Below, piece after piece: positions 44,991-57,285 of a stretch of 64,000 nt of DNA (the first letter of the stretch is position 1; every line of letters begins with the position of its first letter). The notes beneath the pieces are model-generated. The model saw nothing but the letters and a program-made list of their open reading frames with translations. It was not told the origin of the DNA and searched no databases. Made by a program: the position numbers and the translations under genes. This stretch comes from Anomaloglossus baeobatrachus (taxonomy: Eukaryota > Chordata > Amphibia > Anura > Aromobatidae), in contig NC_134353.1 in NCBI RefSeq assembly GCF_048569485.1, forward strand, positions 430,921,399 through 430,985,398, read 5' to 3'.

Positions 44991-45412
44991 TCTCGCACAC
45001 AAAAAAATCATGTGCGCTCACGGTGGCGGAAAGGAGGGGGGTGTCTGAAGGTGGGGGTTTGCACAGAAGAGAGGACGAACCCAGTGCAAGAGCGGGTTAC
45101 CTCTAGTGGTGCAAGTGTTTGGTGAAACGGGTCCTTGCTGGGTTGAGTCTCAGCGGGACATGGTGTGGGCAACATCTGGCCAGGACTCTCGAGTCGGTGT
45201 GGTGCGGCTGAGGGCAGGTGGTGGGCCGATGTTGCAATGAACATTTTGTTAACCTTCAGTTACCCCCCCCTCCTTTTTTTCGGGTGTTCTTCAATGAAGA
45301 TTTGAAATGTTATATTGTTATGCTTTTTTATTAATAAAAATGGGCTGCTGTGGCCTTTTATATCCAATGTCACGCAGTATTGGTGTTTGTTTTAGATAAG
45401 ATAAGAGTCTTA

Positions 45413-46247
45413 AGCTGGTGTCACACTAAACGACAGCGACAACGACGTCGCTGTTACGTCACCATTTTCGGTGACGTAACAGCGACCTTGTAAGTCGCTG
45501 TTATGATCGCTGCTTAGCTGTCAAACACAGCAGAAGCAGCGATCATAAGGTCGCTGTGCTACATGTTCAGAGAGCAGGGAGCCGCGCTTAGCGCTGGCTC
45601 CTTGCTCTCCTGCAGCACACATCGGGTTAATTAACCCGATGTGTGCTGCAGCTACATGTCACAGTTCAGAGAGCAGGGAGCCGCGCTTAGCGCTGGCTCC
45701 TTGCTCTCCTGCAGCACACATCGGGTTAATTAACCCGATGTGTGCTGCAGCTACATGTCACAGTGCAGAGAGCAGGGAGCCGCGCGCACTGCTTAGCGCT
45801 GGCTCCTTGCTCTCCTTGCTACAGTATGCATCGGGTTAATTACCCGATGCATACTGCAGCCACATGTCACAGTGCAGGAGCCGGCGCTGGCAGCAAGAGC
45901 GGAGGCTGGTAACCAGCGTAAGCATCGGGTAACCAGGGAAAGGTCTTCCCTTGGTTACCCGATGTTTACGCTGGTTACAGCTTACCGCAGCTGCCAGTGC
46001 CGGCTCCTGATCGCTTCATTTCGTCGCTCTCTCGCTGTCACACACAGCGATGTGTGTGTCACAGCGGGAGAGTGACGACCAAAAAATGAAGCTGGACATT
46101 CAGCAACGACCGGCGACCTCACAGCAGGGGCCAGGTCGTTGCTGGATGTCACACACAGCGACAGCGACGGGACGTCGCTGCAACGTCACAGAAAATGGTG
46201 ACGTAGCAGCGACGTCGTTGTCGTCGTCGTTATGTGTGACACCAGCT
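45413..46247. mobile_element. Harbinger-type MITE (835 bp) with internal tandem units
   Basis: Ends AGCTGGTGTCACACTAA (45,413) and GTGTGACACCAGCT (to 46,247), TTA on both sides (45,410-45,412; 46,248-46,250). The inside has three ~118-bp tandem units (45,560-45,860), each with GCGCTTAGCGCTGGCTCC and the self-complementary CATCGGGTTAATTAACCCG. Same family as 16,525-18,348. Confidence 0.85.
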
Positions 46248-46250
46248 TTA

Positions 46251-46940
46251 GTGTGTAGGGGACGTTTGGTTAACGGTTAATGGTAAGGCCTTTAGTCAGA
46301 CATTCCGGAGTCAGTTTTTTCTTCCTGCACACCTTCCTTTCCCTTTGTTGCCACTGTTGTTGCAGCCTCTCTTCTGTTCCTTCAAAAGGTAAGAGAAAAC
46401 CCTCAAAAACCTTTTAGTGAGTCAGATCCAAGGTGGTGTTTTGAGTTGTGGGGTTAAGTCCTTTCTAGTTTGTGCAGGCACCAGTGGGGTGCGGGTGTGG
46501 CACCTCCCTGTAGTAGGTCTTCCCTTTTTGTGTTATCTGTGTGTGAGAGTATTTACGTTCATAACAGTGAGTTTGACAAATCTTTTGCATATCAAGCAGG
46601 TAGGGCTGGGTGGGAGTATAGAGCTGGATTGACAGAGGCTTCAGGTCTACAGCCTCATTTGTATATAATTTCAAACAGTGATTTCTCAGTAATGGAGGAA
46701 CAGACAAGCCATGTAAAGGTATTGCTGGACTGGTCATTGAAAGAGCTACAGACACATAAAAAATTTGGGACTGAAATGTTGCTGACAAGATTACTTATAG
46801 AAATCAGTTAATGATTTTATATTTTAATGTTTACGTAAACTCACTATCGTGAATGAACATTTCTAGGAGTCCTCATTTCTTAATTCATTAGTATAAATGC
46901 AAAATTTATAATCCTGTTTAATTGTTAGACAGAATAAACG
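46251..46940. other. No secure gene; may include the right terminus of the Ngaro-type element
   Basis: 46,251-46,400 continues the text that preceded the MITE and could be the right terminal repeat of the fossil element. A coding-like stretch at 46,660-46,808 is listed separately. The remainder is A/T-rich. Confidence 0.4.
46660..46808 (+). pseudogene. Coding-like fragment of unknown origin
   Basis: The frame reads ISNSDFSVMEEQTSHVKVLL then DWSLKELQTHKKFGTEMLLT and ends with TAA at 46,809. Its amphipathic, normal-looking amino acid mix differs from the junk frames around it and looks like part of a host protein (exon, or processed copy). I cannot name it. There is no clear start, splice donor or neighbour exon in the window. 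Confidence 0.3.
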
Positions 46941-46943
46941 TAA

Positions 46944-47537
46944 GGGGTACTTTGCACACTACGACATCGCAGCTGCGATGTCGGTGGGGTCAAATCGAAA
47001 GTGATGCACATCCGGCGTCGCTGTTGACATCGGAGTATGTGAATCCTTTTTGATACCATTAACGAGCGCAAAAGCGTCGTAATCTTATCATCGGTGTAGT
47101 GTCCGACATTTTCATAATTTCGCTGCAGCGATGGTACAATATTGTTCCTCATTCCCCTGCGGCAGCACACATTGCTGTGTGAGAAGCCACAGGAGCGAGG
47201 AACATCAGCGCACCTGTGTCACCGCGGCTCACGCCGGCTATACGGAAGGACGGAGGTGGGCAGGATGTTTACGTCCCGCTCATCTCCGCCCCTCCGATTC
47301 TATTGGCCGCCTGCCGTGTGACGTCGCTGTGACGCCGTACAACCCGCCCCCTTAGGAAGGAGGCGGGTCGCCGGCCAGAGCGACGTCGCAGGGCAGGTAT
47401 GTGCATGTGAAGCTGCCGTAGCGATAATGTTCGCTACGGAAGCTATCACAAGAGATCGCTGCTGCGATGGGGGCGGGGACTATCGCGCTCGGCATCGCTG
47501 CCATCGGCTTGCGATGTCGTAGTGTGCAAAGTACCCC
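46944..47537. mobile_element. Harbinger-type MITE (594 bp)
   Basis: Ends GGGGTACTTTGCACACTACG (46,944) and GTGTGCAAAGTACCCC (to 47,537), TAA on both sides (46,941-46,943; 47,538-47,540). Interior phrases (ACGACATCGCA, CACATCCGGCGTCGCTG, TTACGTCCCGCTCATCTCCG) match 34,290-34,832 and 48,474-49,042. Confidence 0.9.
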
Positions 47538-47579
47538 TAAGACTATACAGTCTTAAATCAATTAGTTTGCTTAATATTA

Positions 47580-47775
47580 GGACACATTCACGTATTCAGT
47601 ATTTGGTGAGTATTTTTCCTCAGTATTTGGAAGCTAAAACTGGTAGTGGGGTGGATAATGCATAATTGATACAAGTGTTTCTATTGTATTTTTCCTATTA
47701 TTGTTCCACTTCTGAGTTTTGCCTACTAACACTAATGTAAAATACTTACCAAATACTGAACATGTGAAAGTGGCC
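47580..47775. mobile_element. Short MITE (196 bp)
   Basis: Ends GGACACATTCACGTATTCAG (47,580) and CTGAACATGTGAAAGTGGCC (to 47,775), with TTA on both sides (47,577-47,579; 47,776-47,778). Inner inverted text GTATTTGGTGAGTATTTT / AAAATACTTACCAAATAC. Confidence 0.82.
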
Positions 47776-47778
47776 TTA

Positions 47779-48470
47779 GCCCAATTTTTGATTGTCAAGA
47801 ACTAAGCACCCGTTTAGTAAATAAGGCACATTTATCCTTCGCTATATACCGTTATTTTTATGCACTTTCTAAATGTATCTACTGAAATGTCAAGTATGTC
47901 TAAAACATCTTAACAAATTTGTCACAAGGCATGTGTGTCAGATATTGTGCTGTATTTCCTTTAGTAAGTCTCCCACAATATGTTCTGCAAGAAAACTTTC
48001 ATTAGTGATAAATTAAGTCCAGATCACCCCTTTAATTCTTTAACAAAAAACTCACCTATTTATTCTGGAAAGAATCTCTTTAATCCGGATTACCAATTTC
48101 TCGTGCTGAAGGGGGTTACCTTTTATAACACTGTGGAGCCTTGCCATATAAACATCAAGATTCCCCATTGTAGGAGTCTCTCCTGTTCCTAGAAAGGTGG
48201 AGAGTAAAGCAACATGTAAACATAAATCTGTACATAATGGACAGACTGTCGAAGAAGACCTAACAAAGATTTTAACTATGTTCTTATTTAGGCATTATAT
48301 CTGACAACTTTGTAGACCTTGGCATTTCAAACTTTTTTTTTTTTTTTTACTGGGGACTATTTCTTTCCTGAACCTAGTATTATGTGTATATCACTGGTCA
48401 GGCACGCACATAGGTGCCATGGTAGCCTAAGAACTAATGAAGGCACCCATGTCTGCAGTCTTTCAGACTC
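47779..48470. other. No gene recognised
   Basis: About 690 bp, A/T-rich, without repeats I can name. A 70-codon frame at 47,980-48,192 has no recognisable domain. Confidence 0.5.
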
Positions 48471-48473
48471 ATA

Positions 48474-49042
48474 GGGGTACTTTCACGCTGCGACATCGCT
48501 AACGATTTATTGTCGGGGGTCACGGTGTTTGTGACGCACATCCGGCGTCGTTAGCGACATTGCAGTGTGTGACACGTACGAGCGACCTTCAATGATCGCA
48601 AAAGTGGTAACAATCGTTGGTGTTGGAGAGGGTGAATAAACACCAAATATCGTTGTCTGGTGAGTAGCGATGTTGTTAGTCGTTCCTGCAGCATCACACA
48701 GCACTGTATGTGACACCGCAGGAGCGACGAACATCTTTTTACCTCCGTCCACCGGCAATGAGGAAGGAAGCAGGTGAGCGGCATGTTCCAGCCGGTCATC
48801 TCTGCCCTCCTCTGCTATTGGACGGCTGCCGTGTGACGTCGCTGTGACGCCGCACGAACCGCCCCCTTAGAAAAGAGGCGGTTCACAGGCAACAGCGACG
48901 TCGTTAGGCAGGTAAGTACGTGTGACGGGTGTTAGCGATGTTGTGCGCCACAGGCAGAGATTTGTCCATGATGCACAACCGACGGGGGCGGGTACGCTCG
49001 CTAGCGATATCGGTCCCTATATCGCAGCGTGTAAAGTACCCC
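48474..49042. mobile_element. Harbinger-type MITE (569 bp)
   Basis: Ends GGGGTACTTTCACGCTGCG (48,474) and CGCAGCGTGTAAAGTACCCC (to 49,042), with ATA on both sides (48,471-48,473; 49,043-49,045), a 3-bp duplication. Same family as 34,290-34,832, to which it is the closest in sequence. Confidence 0.88.
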
Positions 49043-49045
49043 ATA

Positions 49046-49496
49046 CTGTGTACTGTTCAAGCAATCACATGTTCATGTCACCTAAAGCATAAAAATGTAA
49101 ACAAACAAAAAAACAAAACAAAACATGATTAGTCTTGCAGTAGTATTGGTCATTCTAAACTGCTTCATTGCTTTAAATCACAAGTGCTGTCATGATGCCA
49201 TATACAACATTCCCACTCAGAGCAAAACATAAAGCTGAAACTAGTAATGGGCGGACCCGGAATGAAAAATTCTGGATCCACACGGTTTCAGAGGTCGGAG
49301 TGCCGGACCTGATCGCAGAATTCTGGGTATTGATCCAGATCCGGAAGGCGGGTAAATAAAAAAAAAAAAAAAAAAAAATGAATAAAGGAAAAATAAAGAA
49401 AATAAGAATGAAGCAAGCGCATCAACGTACCCAGGCTCTGGAACGGCTGTACACTGCCTTCACTTCCTCGGCCACTCATTATTGCTTATCCATATA
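49046..49496. other. No gene; a repeat starts near 49,245
   Basis: 49,245 begins TAGTAATGGGCGGACC, resembling a hAT-type TAGTGATGAGC end; the repeat seems to continue on the other side of the Tc1 (from 51,066). 49,350-49,378 is an A-run. Confidence 0.45.
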
Positions 49497-51063
<1,567 letters not shown>

Positions 51064-51065
51064 TA

Positions 51066-51305
51066 CATTGCTTTCCCCACCCACCAGCCGTCCTAGTATC
51101 TGTGATTGGTGTCAGATTTGCCCCCCAGCCTGTGTGACAGTATCTGAAGGCATCCAATCACAGGCGCTAACTGCAGGTCAATATCGTGGTATAAAAAGTA
51201 AAACATTTGGCAAATGGTCCCCCCATATTATGAAACCCAGCACACAGAGCATACAGTTACAGGCTGCAGACCCCAGCCGTACGCTTATTTTGGCTGTGTA
51301 TCAAA

Positions 51306-51336
<31 letters not shown>

Positions 51337-51956
51337 CACCACACATGCAGCTTTTTTTTTTTTAATTATTTACATAAATTTTAAACGGCGTGCAATCCAC
51401 TCCTCCCCTCAATTTTGATATCTAGCCATAATAAACCCTGACAGCTAGAGGCTGGTATTCTGAGGATGAGGAGACCCATGCTTATTAGGCTACTCCCAAC
51501 GTAAAAAATGCAGCCTGCTGGTGTCTGGAATTGTCGCACCAAAAAAAAAACAAAAAAAAAAAAAACCCTTTATGCGGTTCCTCTTATTTCGATACAAAGC
51601 CAAGATAAGCACATGGCTGGGCGCTGCAGCCTGTAGCAATATGCTTTCTGTCCTGGGTATCATAATATGGGGGGACCCTACACCAAATACTTTACTTATA
51701 TTACACCACAATAGACACATGTAGAATATGTGATTGGAAGCAGTCGGACAGGCTGGGGGAGCGTCTGACTGCAACCAAACACCTGGATGGCCGGTAAGCA
51801 GGATAAGCAGTGCATATGCATGAAGGCTAATACGCAGCCCAGGAAGTGAATAAATGGCCCACAACTGCCACTAAGACCTAGATTAGTAATGGGGACGGTC
51901 TATGAGACCCCCCATTAGTATTCTGTAAAAAAAAAAAAAAAACACAAACACCGAAA
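51066..51956. repeat. Interspersed repeat with the CCAATCA / palindrome modules
   Basis: It contains CACAGGCGCTAACTGCAGG, CAGCCGTACGCTTATTTTGGC and A-runs at 51,307-51,336 and 51,540-51,565, i.e. a diverged form of the module at 19.3-20.3 and 29.0-29.6 kb. No gene. Confidence 0.55.
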
Positions 51957-52538
51957 ATAATCCTTTTTTTTTTTTTTTCTGGATTTCAAACAAACACCCT
52001 CTTTCACTAATTTATTAACCCCCAAAACAACCTGCAGGTCCGACGTAATCCACACGAGGTCCCACGACGATCACAGCTCTGCTACATATCTGAAATCACA
52101 GCACGCGATCAAGGTACATGACCGAACGCTGTGAGGTTCAGGCAGAGAATGAATGAGCTGTGCAATCAGCAGTGACGTCACTCAGGTCATTTGTGGTCAC
52201 AGTGGGAGATTCCCACGGTCCTCCAACTGTGACTGCAGGTAACCTGACCTCAGATTACCTCAGTAAACTCAGGTTCACAGACCTGCAACTCCTGGCATAA
52301 AACAGTGTTTGTTTTGTTTTGGCCAAGAGATGCAGATTTGATGCTGAAATTTTTGCACCATATTCCTCAACCCATTCTACACTTCCTGGAAAAAAAAATT
52401 ATGCAGTTTTGATGCGTTTTTGGAGGAGGTATAGATTGGGTGCATGAATATGGTGTAAAAACTTCACCACCAATTTTGCATTTCTTGGCTCAAAAATGCA
52501 AAAAAACAAACAAAAAAAAACAAAAAAAAAAAAACAAA
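51957..52538. repeat. Direct repeat, left copy (~0.55 kb)
   Basis: 52,000-52,500 matches 56,300-56,815 at roughly 95% by eye over the whole length (shared CAGGTCCGACGTAATCCACA, GCGATCAAGGTACATGACCG, CATGAATATGGTGTAAAAAC). The two copies flank the PLE and MITE between them. Confidence 0.85.
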
Positions 52539-52555
52539 ATTGGAAGATCCTGTTG

Positions 52556-53071
52556 GCTGACAATGACTTAGCCAGACATTTGACAACATATCCAGCAGTG
52601 ACCTGGCGTAGGTCAAAAGATCTGAGGGACATGCTCACGCGAAGCCACTATGTTCCACCACAACAAAACATGCTCTGTCCGAGGGGACCTAGATGGGGAT
52701 GTTTTCAATGCGGGAATTGTATTGCCTGTAAATATATACAGAGAAGTATGATGTTTGAGAACAATTCAGCCTCTAAAAATTATTCTATCACTCACAACAT
52801 TACATGTAGAACGGATATGATCATATACTATGTGTGGTGTCCATGCAATAAAATCTATATAGGTATGACCACGAGACAGCGGAGAGCGAGAACCCTTGAA
52901 CATGTTAGGGACATAATCAATGCCAAAGGCTGCAAAAAGATAGGGGGCCTGAAATCAATTCCACGACATTTTTTTCTTCACCATAATTGTAATCCGAATG
53001 GCTTTATGGTGAAGGGCATTGACCATGTAAGTTTAGGTGCTAGAGGCGGAGACTATAAAAATGAATTGTAA
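52556..53071 (+). pseudogene. Penelope-like GIY-YIG endonuclease part
   Basis: Reads WKILLADNDLARHLTTYPAV at the left, then LTRSHYVPPQ, CGNCIACKYI (Cys cluster), a YYVWCPCNKIYIGMTTRQRR stretch (the Y-W-C-P-C / Y-I-G core of PLE GIY-YIG nucleases), REHVRD-type EH (TLEHVRDI) and a C-terminal FLHHNCNPNGFMVKGIDHV. The RT part is missing, so it is a 5'-truncated copy. The frame of this piece is open to its natural stop. Confidence 0.82.
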
Positions 53072-53150
53072 AAAAAAAGAAACAAAATGGATTACTATCC
53101 TAGACACGTTGACACCCAAAGGCTAAATGAATCTGAGTTTTAAGCCCTAT

Positions 53151-54856
53151 GGCTGGAAACACATTTATGCATGTAAAATCGGTCCGAGTGGCAGGAAAAA
53201 AAGTCGGATGATTTCAGTTCACTTTATGATCAGTGTGCAATGCAACTGCACTGCAATCCTGGGATTTTTCTCATGATTGCAGTGCGTGTTTGATGCGTAT
53301 GGGATCCGTTTTTACTATGTCATCTGCCATTCAGCTCTGCTACATGGCCGCTGACAGCAGACACAGACAGAACCGCACAATAAGAATGAAGTCGGATGAA
53401 CTTCACCCGACTTAATTGTCATCCTACGGCTCTGTGTGGCATGGCCCCTGATTTTCGGTCACTGGTGAAGGTCTCCCCGGTGACCGCAAATTCCCTGAGT
53501 GACCGAAGTGAGTCGCGCGATCAGCGGCGCCGTCACTGAGGTTACCAGCGGCCACAGCAGAAGTCCTCCCGCTGAGATCTGTGGCCGCGGGTAACCTAAG
53601 TGACGTCATCGCTGATAGCGCTACTCACTTCAGTCGCTGCGGGGAGCTCACAGAGAGCGGTCGTGGTCTGTGACTGCTCTGTCAGCTTCCGATGTAGCAG
53701 AGCTGACAGCGTCGAGGGACCTCTGGATTACGTCGGACATGGAAGGGTATTTGGGGACTTGAATAAAGTGGTGAAAGAGGGTTGGTTTTTTTTTTTGTTA
53801 TTTATTTCAAATAAAGGATTTTTGGGTGTATGCCTTCATTTTCTTAATCTTACAGGTTATTCATAGAAGGTATCTCGGGGAGACGCCTACCATGATTAAT
53901 CTAGGACTTAGTGGCAGCTATGGGCTGCTGCCATTAACTCCTTATTACCTCGATTGCCACCCCACCAGGGCAATTCGTGATGGCCGGGTACAGTCTGTCG
54001 CATCTAATGGATGCGGCTATTCTGGGCGGCTGCTGGCTGATATTGTTAGGATGGTTGGCTCCCCATAACGTGGGGCTCCCCATCCTGACATTACTAGCCT
54101 TCAGCCGTGTGGCTTTACCCTGGCTGGTATTAAAATTGGGGGGGGGAAACCGCACGTCGTTTTTTTAAATTATTTATTTATTTTACTGCATGATATAGAC
54201 CCGCCCACCGGCAGCTGTGATTGGTTGCAGTGAGACAGCTGTCACTCATCGTGGGGGCGTGTCTGACTGCAACCAATCATTGGCGCCGGTTGGGGGGGGG
54301 TTTGGGGAAGCAGGGAATACGAGATTGAATAATGAGCGGCCCGCTTTTTCAAAAGAGGAGAAGGCGCCGGAGCAGTGTGAACGCCATGAAGCGCCGCGCC
54401 GGTGATCGGTAAGTATGAGGGGGGGGGAGGGGGAGGAGTAGACCGAGATGGACAGAGAGAGACTGACCGAGAGAATAGAGAAAGAGCGGGAGAGACCGAC
54501 TGACAGAGGTAGAGATTGACCGACATTGTGAGACCTCACTCATTTCCAGTGTTTTGTGAAACATGCGATAAAATGTATTTAGAAAAACGAATGTCACTAA
54601 GATGGTGTGAGTGCCGGTCCGTGTGACATCCGTTTATTTACCCGCTCCCATAGAGTTGCATTGGAGAGACTCGCACGAGAAACTCTCCAAAACGCAGCAT
54701 GCTGCGATTTTTTTTTTTTTTCCTCAGTCCGATTTGGACTGAGAAAAAAAAAAAAAAGCAGATGGGAGCTGCCTCATTGATTAACATGTGTCCGAGTGCA
54801 ATGTGAAAATATCTTGCATTGCACTACTGCAAGAAAATCGCAAGTGAGAAGCCGGC
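53151..54856. mobile_element. Composite MITE with the CCAATCA module
   Basis: Left end GGCTGGAAACACATTTATGC (53,151), right end CAAGTGAGAAGCCGGCC (to 54,856); the ends match in part. The inside (53,600-54,400) is the shared module in reverse (GGTTGCAGTGAGACAGCTGT, GGCTTTACCCTGGCTGGTAT), then a GA-rich stretch (54,415-54,510). There is an inverted AATCGGACT pair around 54,725. No coding; the frames seen here on both strands are by-products. Confidence 0.55.
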
Positions 54857-55630
54857 CTGTCCGGTTAGCGTGAATTTTAATGAGCACTTAATTCACATAT
54901 GTGTTTTTTAACTTCAAATATTTTGTCTCCTTTTAGTTCCCCATGACTAGTATAACCTCGCCAAAAATCACCATATAAAGAATGATGAATCCCCTGGGAG
55001 ATGTATTCTTGAAGGAACCCAGCGTGTCACATGCCCAATAGGAAACGTTTTGAGCATGTCCATTATATATGATAAATGCTATTCTTATCTATGATAAATC
55101 ATACAAATGTATGGAGAATATGTATGAATGGCTAATCTGTTTATATTCATAAGATACATACTTTGGCCATGATTCGGTATTGCAGGATGTGTTTACTTTT
55201 GGCCTTGTTCATGATGACTTTGTGACATATGAAATTTGGGCTGTGAACTTTGTAATATACATTAACATCATTTTTCAAGGGGCAACTTACGTAATATGAT
55301 GAATTCTTAATATAGTTCCAGAGGTCAGGCTCGGCGTGCGTTGCCGACGGGTGGACGCGCTGGCCCCATGCGCTGCACATTGCCGTGGGTGAGTTGCCAA
55401 CAGAGAGGGTTGGCATGGCGACCGGATGACACATCCGGTCTCCCTGTCGGCTCCGTGTCATGTGATCGTTGACCGCAGTAGTGCAGTCATGTGACAGATG
55501 ACGCACTTGACAGGCGACGGGCTCACTGAGTGTGCCTCATGGGGTGGGCGCGCCCAGAACATCTGACCAGGCACGCGCAGCTGAGCCTGATAATGGGATC
55601 TATAAAAGATGCAGTCACTGCATTAGATGC

Positions 55631-55674
55631 AAGCCTCCTGACGAAACAAGAGCGGTGAAACGCGCGTAGAGGTT
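55631..55674 (+). ncRNA. Hammerhead ribozyme motif (PLE type), core intact
   Basis: Stem I AGCCTC/GAGGTT (five pairs plus a G-U), core CTGACGA at 55,638-55,644, one extra A, short stem II AC/GT, GAAA at 55,657-55,660, stem III ACG/CGT with a 2-nt loop (55,660-55,667), cleavage after A at 55,668. All invariant core bases are present. Confidence 0.7.
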
Positions 55675-56249
55675 CAGGCGACGGCCTCCGACCACTGGGT
55701 GACTTATCCTTCAGTTTGTGATATGACTTCAGGTATATACTGAATAGAACCATTGAACTTTTGAATAGTGTGGGAATTCTCTTGAATGTTAGACATGTGT
55801 GTTGAATGGTATCCATTTGTGGTATATATGTGGCCTATGGACACCAAACTATAATCTTATTACATCGTGTCCTACTCTATTGGGTACAAGGATTTTACTA
55901 AACATCCACTTATGGATACATGCAAGCATATGAATGTCTATTTTCCAATACAAATTCCCCTGTGATCATTGTAAAATAGGTATTGCCTGTGTCATAACAG
56001 ATAATATATAGATTTGATCACTGACTGGTCGGAGATCGTTACTTTTTTGGTGCGGCTATACAACCTTTCCCCGTTTTTCCCCAATTTGTTGTCCTATTGT
56101 CATTTAATTACATGATATTGTTATACACTATGTTTAAAAATAAAAATGTTTAACTTTTGAAAATATTTATTGGATTGCTGTATGTTCATTGTAGGTGTTC
56201 TAAGTTATAGGTGGGATCATTTTTCTTAAGAAGAGGCTATTGATAGGTT

Positions 56250-57285
56250 GACTGAAAAAATCCTTTGTTTGAAATACAAAAAAAAAAAATCACCCTCTTT
56301 CACTAATTTATTAACCCCCAAAACACCCTGCAGGTCCGACGTAATCCACACGAGGTCCCACGACGATCACAGCTCTGCTACTTATCTGAAATCACAGCAC
56401 GCGATCAAGGTACATGACCGAACGCTGTGAGGTTCAGGCAGAGAATGAATGAGCAATGCAATCAGCAGTGACATCACTCAGGTCATTTGCGGTCACAGTG
56501 GGAGGTTCCCACGGTCCTCCAACTGTGACTGCAGGTAACCTGACCTCAGATTACCTCAGTAAACTCAGGTTCACAGACCTGCAACTCCTGGCATAAAACA
56601 GTGTTTGTTTTGGGGGTTTTTTTTTGCCCAGAGATGCAGATTTTATGCTGAAATTTTTGTACCATATTCCTGAACCCATTCTACACTTCCTGGAAAAAAA
56701 AATTATGCTGTTTTGAGGCGTTTTTTTGGAGGAGGTATATATTGGGTGCATGAATATGGTGTAAAAACGTCACCACCAATTTTGCATTTCTTGGCTCAAA
56801 AATGCAAAACAAAAAATAAAGTTGACGCCATTTCAGTGCAGTATTCTTCCAGGAGGTGTAAATTTGGTGCTGAAATGTCAGAGACAGATTTAAACATCAA
56901 ATTTGCACCTCCTACCATTGTTTTTTGCATTTTTGGGCCAAGAGATGCTAATTTGGTGATGATATTTTTATACCATAGTCATGCACCCCTTTAGATAGGA
57001 GGTGTAGAATGGATACATGAATATGGTGTAAACATTTCAGCACCAAATATGCACATCTTGGCAGAAAAAAATGTGTTTTTTGCCAGGAGATGCAGGTTTG
57101 TGAACCTGAGTTTACTGAGGTTACCTGAGGTCAGGTAACCTGCAGTCAAAGGTGGAGGACTGGGGGAACTTTCCACTGACAGCAAATGCCCCGAGTGACG
57201 TCACCGCTGATCGTGTGGCTCATTTTCTGCCTGAATCTCACAGCGTTTAGTCATGTACCATGATCGCGCACTTTGACTTCAGATA
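56250..57285. repeat. Direct repeat, right copy, with long inverted arms
   Basis: 56,300-56,815 is the right copy of the 0.55-kb repeat. In addition ~56,395-56,600 is mirrored at ~57,085-57,280 (AACTCAGGTTCACAGACCTG against CAGGTTTGTGAACCTGAGTT, GAACGCTGTGAGGTTCAGGC against TGAATCTCACAGCG), a palindrome with a ~480-bp loop holding tandem AAATTTGGTGCTGAAATG-type phrases. No gene. Confidence 0.75.

Larger units (their letters stand above)
39780..45400 (+). mobile_element. Ngaro-type (DIRS order) tyrosine-recombinase retrotransposon fossil
   Basis: Parts in order: gag-like region (~40,000-41,460), reverse transcriptase (~42,100-43,050), RNase H (~43,130-43,600), tyrosine recombinase (~43,690-44,302), SGNH-hydrolase-like part (~44,400-44,990), then a 3' untranslated region with AATAAA near 45,333. 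No methyltransferase part is seen, which with the hydrolase-like part points to Ngaro and not DIRS1. It is broken, by a handful of disruptions, but long open stretches remain, so it is of moderate age. Split direct repeats expected at Ngaro ends were not identified; a MITE (45,413-46,247) may have been inserted in the right terminal region. Confidence 0.8.
52540..56240 (+). mobile_element. Penelope-like element, 5' truncated, split by a MITE
   Basis: The GIY-YIG end of the PLE protein (52,556-53,071) and a PLE-type tail with a hammerhead (55,631-55,674) and AATAAA (~56,143) are separated by a 1.7-kb MITE (53,151-54,856). I infer they are one element because both lie between the two copies of the 0.55-kb direct repeat and are in the same orientation. 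Confidence 0.6.
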
